Origin: Quillaja saponaria | Lineage: Eukaryota > Streptophyta > Magnoliopsida > Fabales > Quillajaceae | Direction of reading: 5' to 3' | Length of the DNA: 64,000 bases | Assembly: GCA_029379385.1 (NCBI GenBank) | Contig: CM055609.1 | Span: 8,246,001 to 8,310,000, forward strand | Part shown: positions 12,209-40,253 of the stretch, in pieces | Layout: every line of letters starts with the position of its first letter | Numbering within the stretch: the stretch's first letter is position 1 | The notes under the pieces: model-generated | Database searches by the model: none | Seen by the model: only the letters and a program-made list of their open reading frames with translations | What the model was told of the DNA's origin: nothing | Made by a program: the position numbers and the translations under genes

Positions 12209-15200
12209 GAGGTTTACAATATTATTAGGGTTGTGGCCTTGGGGATTTCAACTTTCTATATCTATACTGTGTTAGCTTTAATGCTTGGTTAGCTGCTTGA
12301 TCGGTGGGAAGACATTGGAAAACTGGGTAGGTGAGATTAGTTGGAAATTTTGAATTTGTAAAGGAATAAGTGAAATTTTTGGGACAACTGTAGATTCCCA
12401 TGTTAATGCTTTCTTGTACTATTATGAAAATAAGTTTCAAACTAATGGTAAGCTATGTACATGTTAATGTTGACAGTTAATTATGCATATGCTTTGCTAT
12501 GTATGACTCTCGAAATTATCAATGGGCTTATGATACAAACAATCAATTGAGATCTTGATCCCTTCGTCCTCTCAAGGTTGAGAACTCAAATGTCCTCGAT
12601 TCTTCAACCCTTTGGTACCCTTTGTGTAGGACTTGTAACAACTGAGCAACGTGTTTAATTCAACCACTTTAGCCAATCCAATCCAACTTTCTTCAAATCC
12701 GTGTTTTGAGCTGTGGTTAGTACAGTTAAAATTATGTAAACCATATTAAATGTGGTTTTGGTCTGGATTAGAAAACCGACAAATGATATGTCATGTTTCT
12801 ATAGTTCTCAGTGGAATTTTCTACACTCTTTTCTGCTCTCTACTTACCCACTTTCTGCAAAGTTCGTTGGATTTCAATCCAAAGATGGAGACATCAATCC
12901 AAGTACTTTTTGGATTTAGTTTACTTCTGTTGTCCTTGTTGATCAATTTGGTTTGCATAAGGTGTTTCACTTGACTGATTAAGGTCACTTCAATTAGAAG
13001 ATTCCCTAGTTGAAGCTAACCAGAGCACTCCCGTGTGGAAGAATAAGACTGTCCATTACTTGCATTGTTTTGCTCTATAAAATGGTAATATCTTTTAATT
13101 GTTATTAGTGGTAGGCATGGTTCAAACCAAACATTTGACTTGAGCAAGTCCTAAGGATGCATTTCTTTCTGCTTCAGTTGGGAATAAGGCATGCTACATG
13201 CTTTGGTTATTCTTCTCAATGTTTTTACATTTCTGTATCTTCTCTGTTTACCTTTACAATGAATCTGGAAGAGAGTTTCTGCTTTGCGTTAACTCATTTT
13301 TGTTTAATGAAAACAATTATTGAAGAAACTCACTTGTTATGGAAATTTCTCCGCTGCCAGATTCTTGAAGAACAAAAGCTGGATCTGCTCAAGGCCCTTG
13401 CAGAGATTTCATCTTACACGACACCACAGGATTCACGCCAGATTCTTCCGTCTGTTGTTCAGCTGTTAAAGGTGTATGACTTACTCAAGTTACAATGCAA
13501 TATATTTCCATGCATTCTGGGGTTTTAGTACTTTGAGAACTTTGTTTTTTCTACGTTGTTGAAGTTTATGTTGTTTTATGCAAAATTAGAATAAGTTATG
13601 GTCCTGCAAAAGCAGGATATTGATGGATTCATTTAGACAAAATCTTGTATTATTGGATCCTGCATGAGGTGACCGCTCTCAAGACTCGAACTAATATTTG
13701 TGCTTGGCTAGTTGGGCTTTCACCATAGCACAGGACCCCTTTTTGGGTGTTTGCTTGAATCCTCAAAAAAAGATAAATAAGGGAAAAGAATAATAATAGA
13801 TACTCATATTTTGCAGAGTTCTTTAAAATATTGTATATAAAAAATTGTGCCATTTAAAGCTTAAACAATTAAAAAGTTTCCTTCTGCTTTTAGTCGTACT
13901 TTTTGTTCTTCTGTTTTTTGTTCTTCTTTTTGATTTTTTCTTTTTTTTTTCCCCCTTGTATGTATGTTCGTATCTTTGTCTGTGTTACTGACTATATTGT
14001 CAAGTTGATTTGGAATCCTTTATTTTATCATCCAACTTATCTTCTGAAAAATATTTTCTCTGATCCTAACAGAAGTATATGCCATGGAGGAAGTCTGGAG
14101 AAGAGATGAACTTTAGTTACGTTGAGTGCTTACTGTTTACATTTCACCATCTAGCTCACAAGGTAGTTTCTTTTACCCGAGACTATCTGAAATTAGATAA
14201 CATAGTCTTGAGGGAGTCACTCTTGTGCAATGCTTATTTGAACTTGATTGTTGTGTAGGTTCCCAATGCTACAAATAGTTTGTGTGGTTACAAGATTGTT
14301 ACTGGCCAGCCATCAGATAGGCTTGGGGAGGATTTCTCGGACTGTTATAAGGATTTTACTGAGAGGTAAAACTTTTCTTACAATAAATAATGTGAGATAA
14401 ATATTTTTTCTTTAACTTTTTTTTTTTTTTTACTTGAAAGGTAACATTTTGTCAGAGTGAGGTAAATAGCAAGTTAAGGGGCCTCTTTTAGAGCTTCATA
14501 AATTGTCGTGGTTATTTGGATGCCATTGAACTCGGAAAAGATATGGAGAGGTAACACATAAAATGACATAAACATGTGCATGAAAATTCCTAAAGTTTCA
14601 AAATTCAAATCATGATATAACTAAGGCATTCATCTCTTGGCATCTGACCTTGGTAAAGTGCTATTGACCACATCGACTTAACTCCTGTTTGGTAGTGCTT
14701 ATGAATTACTATAGGGTTACTCGGCATGATAAATGTAGGTCTTTTACTTCATAAGCTCCTTTTGGGATTTACTCACCTTGATAAAGTCCTATTACCCACA
14801 GCAACTTAACTCCTGTTTGCTAGTGCTTATAGATTATTATAGGGTGCTTGCATCTTTTATCCTTAAAACAAGAGTAGTTCTGGTGATTGATGAAAAGTAA
14901 TACTACGTTCTTATACTTTCTTTAAAGCAACTACTTTTTAGCCTGCTTGTAGAAGCATATCAATAGATGCTTGATAATTTATCTTTATTTTGACGTACAG
15001 CTGACTATTTAGGCATCTTAGACTTTTAACTGTGTAACTTCCTATTGTGTTGGCTTTAAATTAGACTGGGGCTGATTTTTTCACGTGATGCTTGAGGTTG
15101 TCCATCCCTTTGGATTTAACATGTAGGATATCAATCTATCTTGTATGGTTGCCACCATTCTGTTTTGACATTTATAGTTGATAATTTGGTATTGCAGGTT

Positions 15201-15955
15201 AAGTAATGTTGAGGATTTAACTAGGGCTACAATGAAGAAATTGACTCAGGGAATGGCTGAGCACAACAAAGCAATGCAAGCTGCCAAATCTGATGAAGCG
15301 AAGGATAAAATTGTGAGTTTGTTCTTCTGGGATCCAATTCTCCTTACTTAACTTCAGCCCTTCTATTGGAATTCATTTTGCTTAAATTCTTTATATTATG
15401 TGGCAGAAAACTCAAAAACTGAACACTACAACTGGGCTGAGGACCTGCAATAACATTTTGGCGATGACAAAGGTGAAAGTATGAACCTTTTTCACTAAAA
15501 GTACTTGATCATGTCTATGTCTAATTTAATTCTCTGTCCAATTTCTATATTTAGCCATTACATGCAAAAACACCTTCCTTTATTGGCGACAAGAGCATCA
15601 ATCTTTCTTGGAAAGAAGCAACAAAACCTTCACCACCCTCGACTTCAACCGCAACTGGGTATGAAAGCTCTGCCATAATTATTGTCTTTTGGTTCAGAAG
15701 TGTAAAAGATTTTTGAGTTATCAGAAATATAAGTATTAGATTTGTTTAAGATTTCACATGAATGAAACTGAGCCATTATGTTTTGACGTTGACATTTTAT
15801 GCAGAACAAAGCGCCCTGTTACTGCTGTTAATGGATCCAGCAATATTGTGCCGAAGAAGGGTCGAGGATCTGGTGGTTTGCAAAATCAACTTGTTAATAG
15901 AGCACTGGAAGGGTTATCTCGTGGTGGGAGAAGTGGGATAAGGGGCACAGCGTAG
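6766..15955 (+). CDS. API5: Apoptosis inhibitor 5-like protein (API5), C-terminus apparently frameshifted
   Basis: HEAT/ARM-like helical nuclear protein of the API5/AAC-11 family. In rice the family is known to act in tapetal programmed cell death with DEAD-box helicase partners. Sixteen exons: 6766-6852, 6972-7133, 7508-7607, 7690-7755, 8694-8791, 8897-8971, 9113-9262, 11509-11574, 11660-11725, 13361-13471, 14073-14162, 14259-14365, 15198-15312, 15407-15472, 15555-15658, 15805-15955. They give about 537 aa. Diagnostic stretches are IEKLYEYGERL, QAIRGLPLFCKDTPEHI, VFPIKAELLKPQEEME, and TKRPVTAVNGSS followed by a basic PKKGRG. The reading frame stops at 15953-15955 just before a sequence that, in the +1 frame, encodes the Gly/Arg-rich tail expected for the family (GWGGRGRGRGYW, stop at 15993-15995). 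A one-base insertion in the G run 15942-15945 would explain this. Otherwise intact. Confidence 0.92.
10194..10676. mobile_element. MITE with PIF/Harbinger (Tourist)-like ends in an API5 intron
   Basis: A 477-bp non-coding element (10197-10673). The left end GGGCTCATTTGGATGGG and the reverse complement of the right end, GGGTCTATTTGGGAGT, form imperfect terminal inverted repeats. Inside the ends are purine-rich GGAGAGG stretches on one side and the complementary CCTCTCC stretches on the other. The flanks TCA (10194-10196) and TTA (10674-10676) resemble a decayed 3-bp TTA target-site duplication. The element lies in the long intron between exons 7 and 8 and encodes no transposase. Confidence 0.7.
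12163..12208. repeat. Compound (CT)n(AT)n microsatellite
   Basis: A CT-dinucleotide run passes directly into an AT-dinucleotide run in the intron between API5 exons 9 and 10. No further function is evident. Confidence 0.85.
14646..14851. repeat. Diverged direct duplication in an API5 intron
   Basis: Two related segments, about 14646-14735 and 14766-14851, share CTTAACTCCTGTTTG, TAGTGCTTAT, and ATTA(C/T)TATAGGGT in the same order. They are separated by a short unmatched stretch. An old local duplication inside the intron between exons 12 and 13. Confidence 0.65.
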
Positions 15956-15995
15956 GGGCTGGGGAGGACGTGGAAGAGGAAGGGGTTATTGGTAG

Positions 15996-18007
15996 CTATG
16001 TTGCCTAATGATGATGTGATAGAACATCAGAATATCAAGAGCCACTGCACGAGAAGAATTTGAACAAAGAGCAATTAATGTATTCTATTTCTTCTTTGCT
16101 GGAGGAAGTTTTGATTCATGGAGGAAGTTGTTGAGTTTAAGATTCATTGTGGACTAATGCCAGCAGCTTTATGCAACTGGAGCATGTTTAAGTAGAATTA
16201 GGGCCGAGCTCTTTATCAGCTTTAACAAGTTCATCAATGTGGCAGGACAGGAACAATCTGTGAAACTTTGTACGCCTATTGGTGTTTATGCACGTGTGTA
16301 ATTTAGTGACCTCGTGAATTGAAGGAAATTTGACTGACTTGTGAACTTAAAGTAGTTGCTCTTCAAATTATGGGAGTTTAACTATGATACTTTGTTACCC
16401 TAGTTATAGGTAGTTATTCTAAGTTTGAATCTCATTATTCTATTACATTAGTGGTTTCCTGAATTCAAATATTGATATCTCTTTTGGAAAATATGCAGTA
16501 GGGATTTAGTGGAAAAAATTAAACCTCGTGGTATAAATAAAAATATAGGTTAGTAATTTATGTCTGAATTAATAAAGATTAAATATTAAAGACAAAAACT
16601 ATATTCTCCTCTATTTTCTGTCTGTCCACTTTTTTTTTCCTTCCTTAATTAGTTCCCTAATAAAAGCTAAGGTGACATATTTTTAATATTTCTACATGTC
16701 TTAGACAAGGATGGACATCTTCAATGCACAAAGTCATAATTTGTAGGTTCCATGAGTAAGCATGATTGGAGTAGCCTATTGAAGATATCTTGGAGAAGAA
16801 GCAATTAATGGATGAAATCTAATTAAGTCAGCCAAAACTCTCCTCTTCCATAAGTTAAATCTGGCAACTACGTCCGTGTAGAACAGCTACAATGACAAAT
16901 GTTGCAAATGATGTCTTATACAATCTATTTTCCCTTGTACTTTTGTTTCTTGGGTGAATAAAAAATTATAGTATATAAGCCAGTGGGGTCAGTTTAAATT
17001 TTAAAAATATATAATAAATATGTATAAAATATAAAATTGACCTCACTAGTTTGTATGAAAACATATTTATGCCTCCACTAGTTAATATGAAAAATCATTT
17101 TACTCCCACTGATTTTTATGAAAAGTATTTAGGCCCTTTGATATTTTCAAATTTTATCAATTAAAAATAATTTATTAATATTGAAGTAACTCACTCACAA
17201 ATAAAAGTCAACACTATAAAATAAAAAGTAAGATAATTGTATTTTACATTCATGAAGTACCACTCGTTGTATATAGCTCTGATGAATTATCTAATTAGGC
17301 ATATAATAATTAAAGTGCAATTGACTAAAATTAAATTTAACTTGGTCAGAGACTCTTCCCCATCAAAATAATAGTTATAAAAAATAAAAAATTGATTGTA
17401 TTCTTTGAGTGATTTTGCTAAAAAAAAAAAAAAAAAACTAAAATAATATTATTAGAAATTTCTTTTTGTTAGATGCTAAATTTGTAGAAAGAAATGAAAT
17501 TTTTTTGAATTTCAATAAAAACTTTTATTAGAAAACATAATTTAGTTTTGTCAATATTTATAATATATATTAAGCCTAAAATATCAACAAGAAAAAAAAA
17601 AAAATCTTATTATCCTGATCCCACTGACAAAATTTTCTAGATCAACAACTGACCGAAAAGGCCACAAAACAATCATAAACAAGTAGCTGTTGAACAAATA
17701 TAATTCAGAAGAATTTAGAACATTAACAGATGCATACCCGAGAAATGAGATTTATCGAAATTGTGAAATTGTACCGTTCAATGAATGTAATTATTATTAA
17801 GAGTACTCCAGAGTCACCTAAGTTACCTGTTCTAGGAGCTCTTGCTTCTGTTATGCAAATTTTTCAAGAAAACAGGCTTTGCACAAAACAAAGCATTTTG
17901 TAAATTACTAATACAAATCATTTTGTAAAATACAGAAACAAGCTAAAACTAGCAACAATCAGAAACTTTTTCTTAATCTACACATGTTATCTGCAGTGAG
18001 ATTGCCA
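15996..18007. other. Convergent spacer between API5 and the GLR gene
   Basis: Holds the API5 3'UTR (about 15956-16320) and the 3' side of the minus-strand GLR gene. In between is AT-rich sequence with a poly-A run at about 17421-17437 and a degenerate segment at 16970-17150 in which a short phrase recurs (CACTAGTTTGTATGAAAA, CACTAGTTAATATGAAAA, CACTGATTTTTATGAAAA). No supported gene. Confidence 0.6.
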
Positions 18008-21000
18008 TTACAAAGCTTGTGAGTTAGGACTAGGAGATTGACTTTCAATTTCAGTTGGTGGGGAGGATAGAATTTCCAATTCTATATGTGGAGAATTTTG
18101 ATTTTGCCCAAGATCATCAATCTGTCTCACATTTTCTTGCCTCAAAGAGTCTTCATTTACTTCTGGTACGTGAGTTAAAGATGGAGCTGTCCCTGGATTC
18201 ATGTTCTCTCCATTATAAATGTATTTTTCTAGTCTCCCTTCCTTTTCCCGAACACTGTCATTGTCTGTCTCTTGATATTGATGATGATTTCTTAGTGAAC
18301 GAATCATAGAGAGTAGAAAACATATAGTGGAAGTTGCACCAGATATTACAAAGAGAAGCCAAAAGCTTTGGATGCTTAAGCTTCCAGCGCTGCCTGAAGT
18401 TGCACACTCATGAGAGGGACTCAACCATTCCTCTTCCAATGCCGTCAACTGTCCATTCTCGGAAAGCTGTGATATTGCTTTGGAAAAATCCCTCACTATA
18501 GGAGAGCCTTTCTGGAATATCTGCAACAAGGTCTCCAAGGATGACTTTAATAATATACAGAAGAAAAGATGCCAATTTACTAAGACAACTCCAACATGAT
18601 GGTAGTAAAGAAATAATGTAATTTTATTCGTATGCTGTGGACAAAGGGATCCCCATCCCCATCCCCATCCCCATCCCCCTTTGCCATTTCTTTTGTCTGG
18701 AAAGCCTTTGTATTTCATATATGCATTGATTCACTTAGCATAAATTGAAAGAATAGAAATTAATCTTGTTCAACATGAAGAAGAGGACTATTGGGTTTCT
18801 TCCCAAACTTGGATTCTTGGAACCAATTAACTTTGGTTGCCAAAAGAAAACTTCAGGGATGTAAGAATTTATTTTTCTTTTCATTTTGTTATTTTGGCTT
18901 TCTACTTGCAGAAAAGAAGTTTGATGGAGTTCAAGAAGGTCAAAAAAAAGTTGTTTCTTACAAAGGCTAGCCCTCCATATCTGTTTGAGGGTGTGGAGGA
19001 GGTGTATCCCTTGCAATATCTGTTGATGAACACTTTTTCATATGGGAGTTCAAGAAAGGCAGCAACTATGCTGTTGTTTTTGAATTCCAATGGGTAGTTG
19101 TATTCGCTGCTGACATTAATGATGTTATCTGTTTTGAGGCCTTGCACTTTCTCCAGGTATGTCCTTACAAATGAATCACCATCACAGCCGATTTTCGAGT
19201 TGGTCCTCTTTAGCCACTCAATGTCTGTGACATTTGGTTGCAGTTGCTTGACGGTGAGCATCGAAGACAGACTAGCTGTGTAGCTTGAGGTAAGGATCAT
19301 TACAAGAAAAAGCCACACGGAAATGACCACACGAGTGAAGTTGCTATGAATTTTCTCTCCTGCATGATGAAACCAAACCATGACTATGAGTGTCTGAATT
19401 CATAAGCAAATCAATGGTTTCAATTTATAATCTTTTTTTTACAAATCTGGCTCCTCTCTGTAATCTTCTGATTTTTGACACGTCAATTAAGATTTCATAT
19501 ACCTAAGATTATTCATTTTATGAAAAAAAAATAGTTTACCAAATTTTACATTATTCTTTTTCACTCTTATTCCAAAATATTGAGTATATCTTTGCATTAC
19601 ATGCAATTTTCCAGTTAGATAACTATAAGAGCTTTGTAAGCTACTGTAAATTATAATTCAAAGCTTGTTTGGAGTTTTTCAAATGTCAATGGCCTTATAT
19701 TGTCTGAAATTCATACTTACTATGAGCATAGAACAAAGAGGAGAAGGTAAACCACATTGCTGTGCTAAGCTGGTTCTTCCATGGACCACTAAATTCCGGA
19801 CTGGAGTCACGCTCAAGGTACCATACTATTAGCATTGTATAGATCAAGATGGAAACTATGACCACCCACATTTCCCAGGTGAAGGGCTTCAAAAACATCA
19901 ATGCTGAATCTGCGGATTTTGCAGGAACTATCATTGACAACCCTGACTTCTGCATATGGGATAGTGAAATCCACATATTGCAATCTATCAGATAGGATGG
20001 TAAAGTCGCCAATTCCAGCATCATAGGTCTTCCATTATTTTTGATCCATTTGACATGCATAAAGAACATATCAGCTAAAAAAACTGAAACAAGAAATAAC
20101 GTATAGAACTGCATGATGATTTAAACATATCCTCTACTTGATATGTAACAATTGCTCTTCAAAATGGAGTAGCTCTATTATCAGTAACAAAATCCTGATT
20201 CCGACAAGCTCTCAGCAAGGTCCATGTAGTAAGTTATTAGAAGAAAAGTGTTTTAATAAGAGAAAAGAGAAGATTGGATTACATGAAAATATGATGAAAC
20301 AAATATGATGCCAAATAGTATGCAAAAATGAGTGCTATTTTTGTTTTGATTTATATGCAAAAGGTGCACATACACTGACAAAAGAAAATTATTGTAACAT
20401 TATTTTAATTTGTGCTAAGCACCAAAAAGGACATCAGTATAAACTAAGTATTGCAAGATAAAGTAATTACCTTGTCGTACACATGCTGGACCAGATCAGT
20501 ATATGTTCCATTGAAGGGCAAAAATTGATAAGGAAGATCATATCCCTCCAAAAGTTCTCGCACTTTAAAGAATAACTCAATGCAAAATCCACTATATGCT
20601 TTATTATTTCGAATTTGGCTGTAATCTACCTTGACAAACTTGTCGAACTGAAGTTCTTCCTGGAACTCCAATTTTCATTGGTTTTGATTTAGTTGGCATT
20701 TTCCAGCCTTTAGGAGCCCTCATTAAATTCCCTGGCCAAATAACTGGACCTATCAAACCTTCAGTGGTATCAGCAGCCTCATCAGTTCTATTTTCTGCTT
20801 CACTTTTTTTAATAGGAAGGTTGTTTGAAAATCCAAACTCCTGTGTCCAAAAGTCTAGTTTCTTTATAGCTCCTTCCTACAAGATTGATAATCCTCAATA
20901 TAGGAATATGCAAAAGCTGGCCTGATTCAAACTGTATGTTGCCTCTTAAACCAAGAAAATTGCTGGACAACATATCCTTTAACAACGTCTTTGGGTTGAT

Positions 21001-22239
21001 AATGTTACTAGCCACTCTCTTTATGGCTTGTGTAGCAACTCCAACGCTATCATATGCTTGCAAAGCATAAAGTCCTGGATTGTAATTATCTTCATCTGGA
21101 TTTTCGGTTCTGAAGACATTGCGGAATTGAGCCTGGAAATCTTGATACTCAATACTAGTTTCTGGATAGTAGATCTTGATTCCTAAAGCACCTTCCATGG
21201 AGGAAATGACAGAGTTGTTAATAGAGTCAAGCAAATTTGAAATGCTGTCTGGAATAATCCAAACCGAGTCTTTGTCCACAAGTCCCATCTTTTTAGCTTC
21301 TGAGAATAGGCAAGTCAGCATAGGCAAAGATGATGTTAGAACAATAAAAACCCGAGATTGGGTTTGCATTAATTTTAGTAGCTCTGCTTGGATTAACCGT
21401 CGTGGATCAGACAGTGAAGAAAATGATGGAAGAACCAAACGAAGCTCAATCTCTGATCCAACATATTGGAGAGCCTCAGATAGAAGTAATAGCATGCCAG
21501 AGTCACCACCATATGGATCATTTTCATAAAACACTGTAACCCTTTTCCAGTTGTACACATGAACAATATCTGCTATGCATTTTGTATATGCAGTCCCATT
21601 GTTAGCCATTCTTATCAGAAAAGGCCACTGAAGTTGCATTAATGGAGGGGTTATAGCCGGTGTTGCAAATGAAATAACCGGAACTTGTGCTTGATTTCCA
21701 ACTTCAGCTACAAGAGCTGCTTCCGGCCATGTGTGCATGCCAATAATCACTTGCACTTTCTTCCTTTTAATCATTTCTTCAGCTGCAATCAAAATTCAGA
21801 TACTCATGAGTTGACTTATCATGGTCACAAATGAATTAGCATTAATAACTTCAAAAGTTTCCTCGGAAATTAAAATTTGCACCTTAAGTTTCGAAGTGAT
21901 TGATAAGCAGACAACTAACTAACCTATAGAACTGGCTCTGAGGGGTTCCCCTTTTGAATCCTGCATATACAGAGACACCTTGTTGGTATCTGTGCTATTG
22001 TTGTGATTTTGAGCTGCTATAGCCATGGCAACTTTCTCCTCTTTCCCAATACGAGAATTAACATCGATGATTACACCAATGGATATGACTTTGTCACTAT
22101 TCATCTCTTCAGCTCCGTATGTAATAATGACAGAGAAAGTGAGTACAGTAAAGAAGAGCCGAACTTTTGGAGTTGTCATTGAAGTATTGAAAGAAAATTG
22201 CATTCTTTCTCCAATGGTGTAAACTTTTTTGTCATTCAA
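18008..22239 (-). pseudogene. Clade-2-like plant glutamate receptor (GLR) with three frameshifts
   Basis: Ligand-gated cation-channel gene of the plant GLR family. Exons on the minus strand: 22239-21924 (signal peptide and start of the amino-terminal domain), 21782-20471 (ligand-binding region), 20028-19721 (through TM1), 19359-18962 (pore to second ligand lobe), 18520-18008 (TM4 and tail). Recognisable blocks: [98 protein letters not shown]. The frame is broken by one extra base at each of three places: 20859-20861 (A), 20648 (G) and 19947 (G). After each, the conserved protein continues in the next frame. All splice sites remain usable. A start at the internal Met encoded near 22203, just before the hydrophobic leader, would suit a signal peptide better than 22239. 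As read, the gene cannot encode a complete channel. Pseudogene or assembly error cannot be separated here. Confidence 0.85.
18651..18678. repeat. (CATCCC)n hexamer minisatellite in a GLR intron
   Basis: About four and a half copies of CCCCAT/CATCCC lie in the intron between the last two GLR exons. On the gene strand it reads as GGGATG repeats, which produces a false Gly/Trp-rich peptide if the intron is translated. Confidence 0.85.
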
Positions 22240-23978
22240 CTAGTGCAACCCCAACCATGTCAGGACATGCTAAAATACCATGCCTGCGTCTGTGTCTCTA
22301 TCTAGTGAGATTATAGATGATGAAAGCGTCTGTGTTGTGCAATTTCTAGGAAAGAGTTAAAACTGTTTAAATAATCTTAAAATTTGTTTCCAGGAAGGTG
22401 AAATGGCCAATTAGAAAAGAAGTTCACTGGGTTTCTTCATTATTTCACCCACATTTGCAAAGTCAACTTCCAGAAACAAACACATAAAACTGAAAATGAT
22501 AGAGGAAGGTATTAACTATATCAGCAACAACCGAAAAAAAAAAAAAAAAAAAAAGACCACCTGTTATATTTGGGCTGGGAGAAGTTTACTACAATTTAAA
22601 ACTCCATTTTGAAAACGATTTGTTTATCATCATCATCATATCTGTTTGTTTATCTTTGTTGAGTTTCAGGTTGTTCTGTCTTTTGTCATCATCGTCATAT
22701 CTATGTGGTGAAGTCTCATCTACAAGCTCAAGGTTCATCATGTGAGTTTTAGAGAATACAAAATACAAATAACCAAAGTGGGAAATCGAACTCTGTACCT
22801 CCATTTTGACCTAAATAGCTCAAATTTGTAGTATCTTTAAAATGCTAATCACATTGCTTCATAAAAAAAATAATGAAATTAAATTGCCACAATAAAATTA
22901 TAGCAGTTATGATAATTGAACCTTGCTCATCCAAAAACAAGCATAACAAATGTGGGAGACAAGTAGGCTAGCTGATTTACGGTAAAATGTGTATTAACAA
23001 TTAAACATAATGATAGATATACTTACTATTTATCATATACTAAGACATAAGCCGCTAGTTACCAACAATTTATAATGAGATATGTATTAATAAGAAATTG
23101 GTAGAGAGTATTGATAATTTTTTATTTTTTTTGGACGAAGAGGTACTGATGATTTATCATATATTAAGACATGAATCGTTATATTTTTAAACTAATAAAA
23201 TGTGTTTTAAAAATAGAAATTCTCTACTGACAATTTATCATGTACTATGAAATAATCGGTATAGTTACTGACGATTTATCATTTACTAAGAAATAATTGG
23301 TATATCTATTGATGGTTAATAGATGATTAAATGTATACAAAGAAATAGGTATAGTTAATAACAATTTACTATGTACAAAGGATATAAATTGTTATACTTA
23401 TTAACAATTTATAGGGAAATATGAATTAATCAATAAATTGATAAAAATACTCATAATTTATCGTGTACCAAGACATAAATCATTGTAGTAATAGATTATT
23501 TACATGAAATGTTTATTAAAACATAAACCGGCCAAGTTAGAGGCAATTTACTTTGAAATTACAAACAAAATGAAAGAAAGACTAAACAAACACAGAAGAA
23601 TGGTTATTTGAACCTTAAAAAAAAAAAAAAAAAAATCCAAAAATTAGATAAAATTAAAGAAAATTTTGACCAAAATACATAGTTTGGGCTAAAACCATAG
23701 AAGTATATGTTTGGTCAGACAAAAGTCCATTCGTATGTTCATTAAACATGGGGCACCTTCCATGGAATGAGAAAGTAAAAATAAGCATATACTGAACCCA
23801 GTCCCTAGGAAACTCGACCCAAACTTTTGACGGGCTTCGCCGTTTGAAGAAATATTTCTTCGGGTCGGAAAAGAGAGCTCCAGAACGATCTCACTGGCGC
23901 TCTATTTTGGGTTGAAGTGGAAACATGGAGTAGCAGAGGAAAATCAGCAAAGCAATAGGAGAGAATTTAATAGCAGCT
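22240..23978. other. Divergent spacer between GLR and the DEAH helicase gene
   Basis: Serves as upstream region for both divergent genes. It contains poly-A runs near 22533-22553 and 23617-23635 and a degenerate tandem array at 23010-23545. The proximal helicase promoter/5'UTR is likely within 23740-23978, where base composition becomes more GC-rich. I see no ORF with support; the short minus-strand frame at 22589-22804 is low-complexity. Confidence 0.6.
23010..23545. repeat. Degenerate tandem array around an ACAATTTATCATGTACTAAG motif
   Basis: At least eight diverged copies of a phrase resembling (G)ACAATTTATCATGTACTAAG followed by ACATAAATCGTTATAGTTA recur at irregular spacing of roughly 45-90 bases. 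Clear copies start near 23023, 23149, 23231, 23271, 23362 and 23451. Copies differ by substitutions and short indels, so the array is old. No coding potential. Confidence 0.65.

Positions 23979-40253
<16,275 letters not shown>

Noticed and set aside
18735..19016. Extension of a GLR exon into sequence reading LFCK, MKRKINSY and similar
   Set aside because: This is intron: a GT donor follows GGLAF at 18961 and the conserved protein resumes at 18520.
18055..21529. Plus-strand frames running opposite the GLR exons
   Set aside because: They are antisense shadows of the GLR coding sequence with no motifs of their own.
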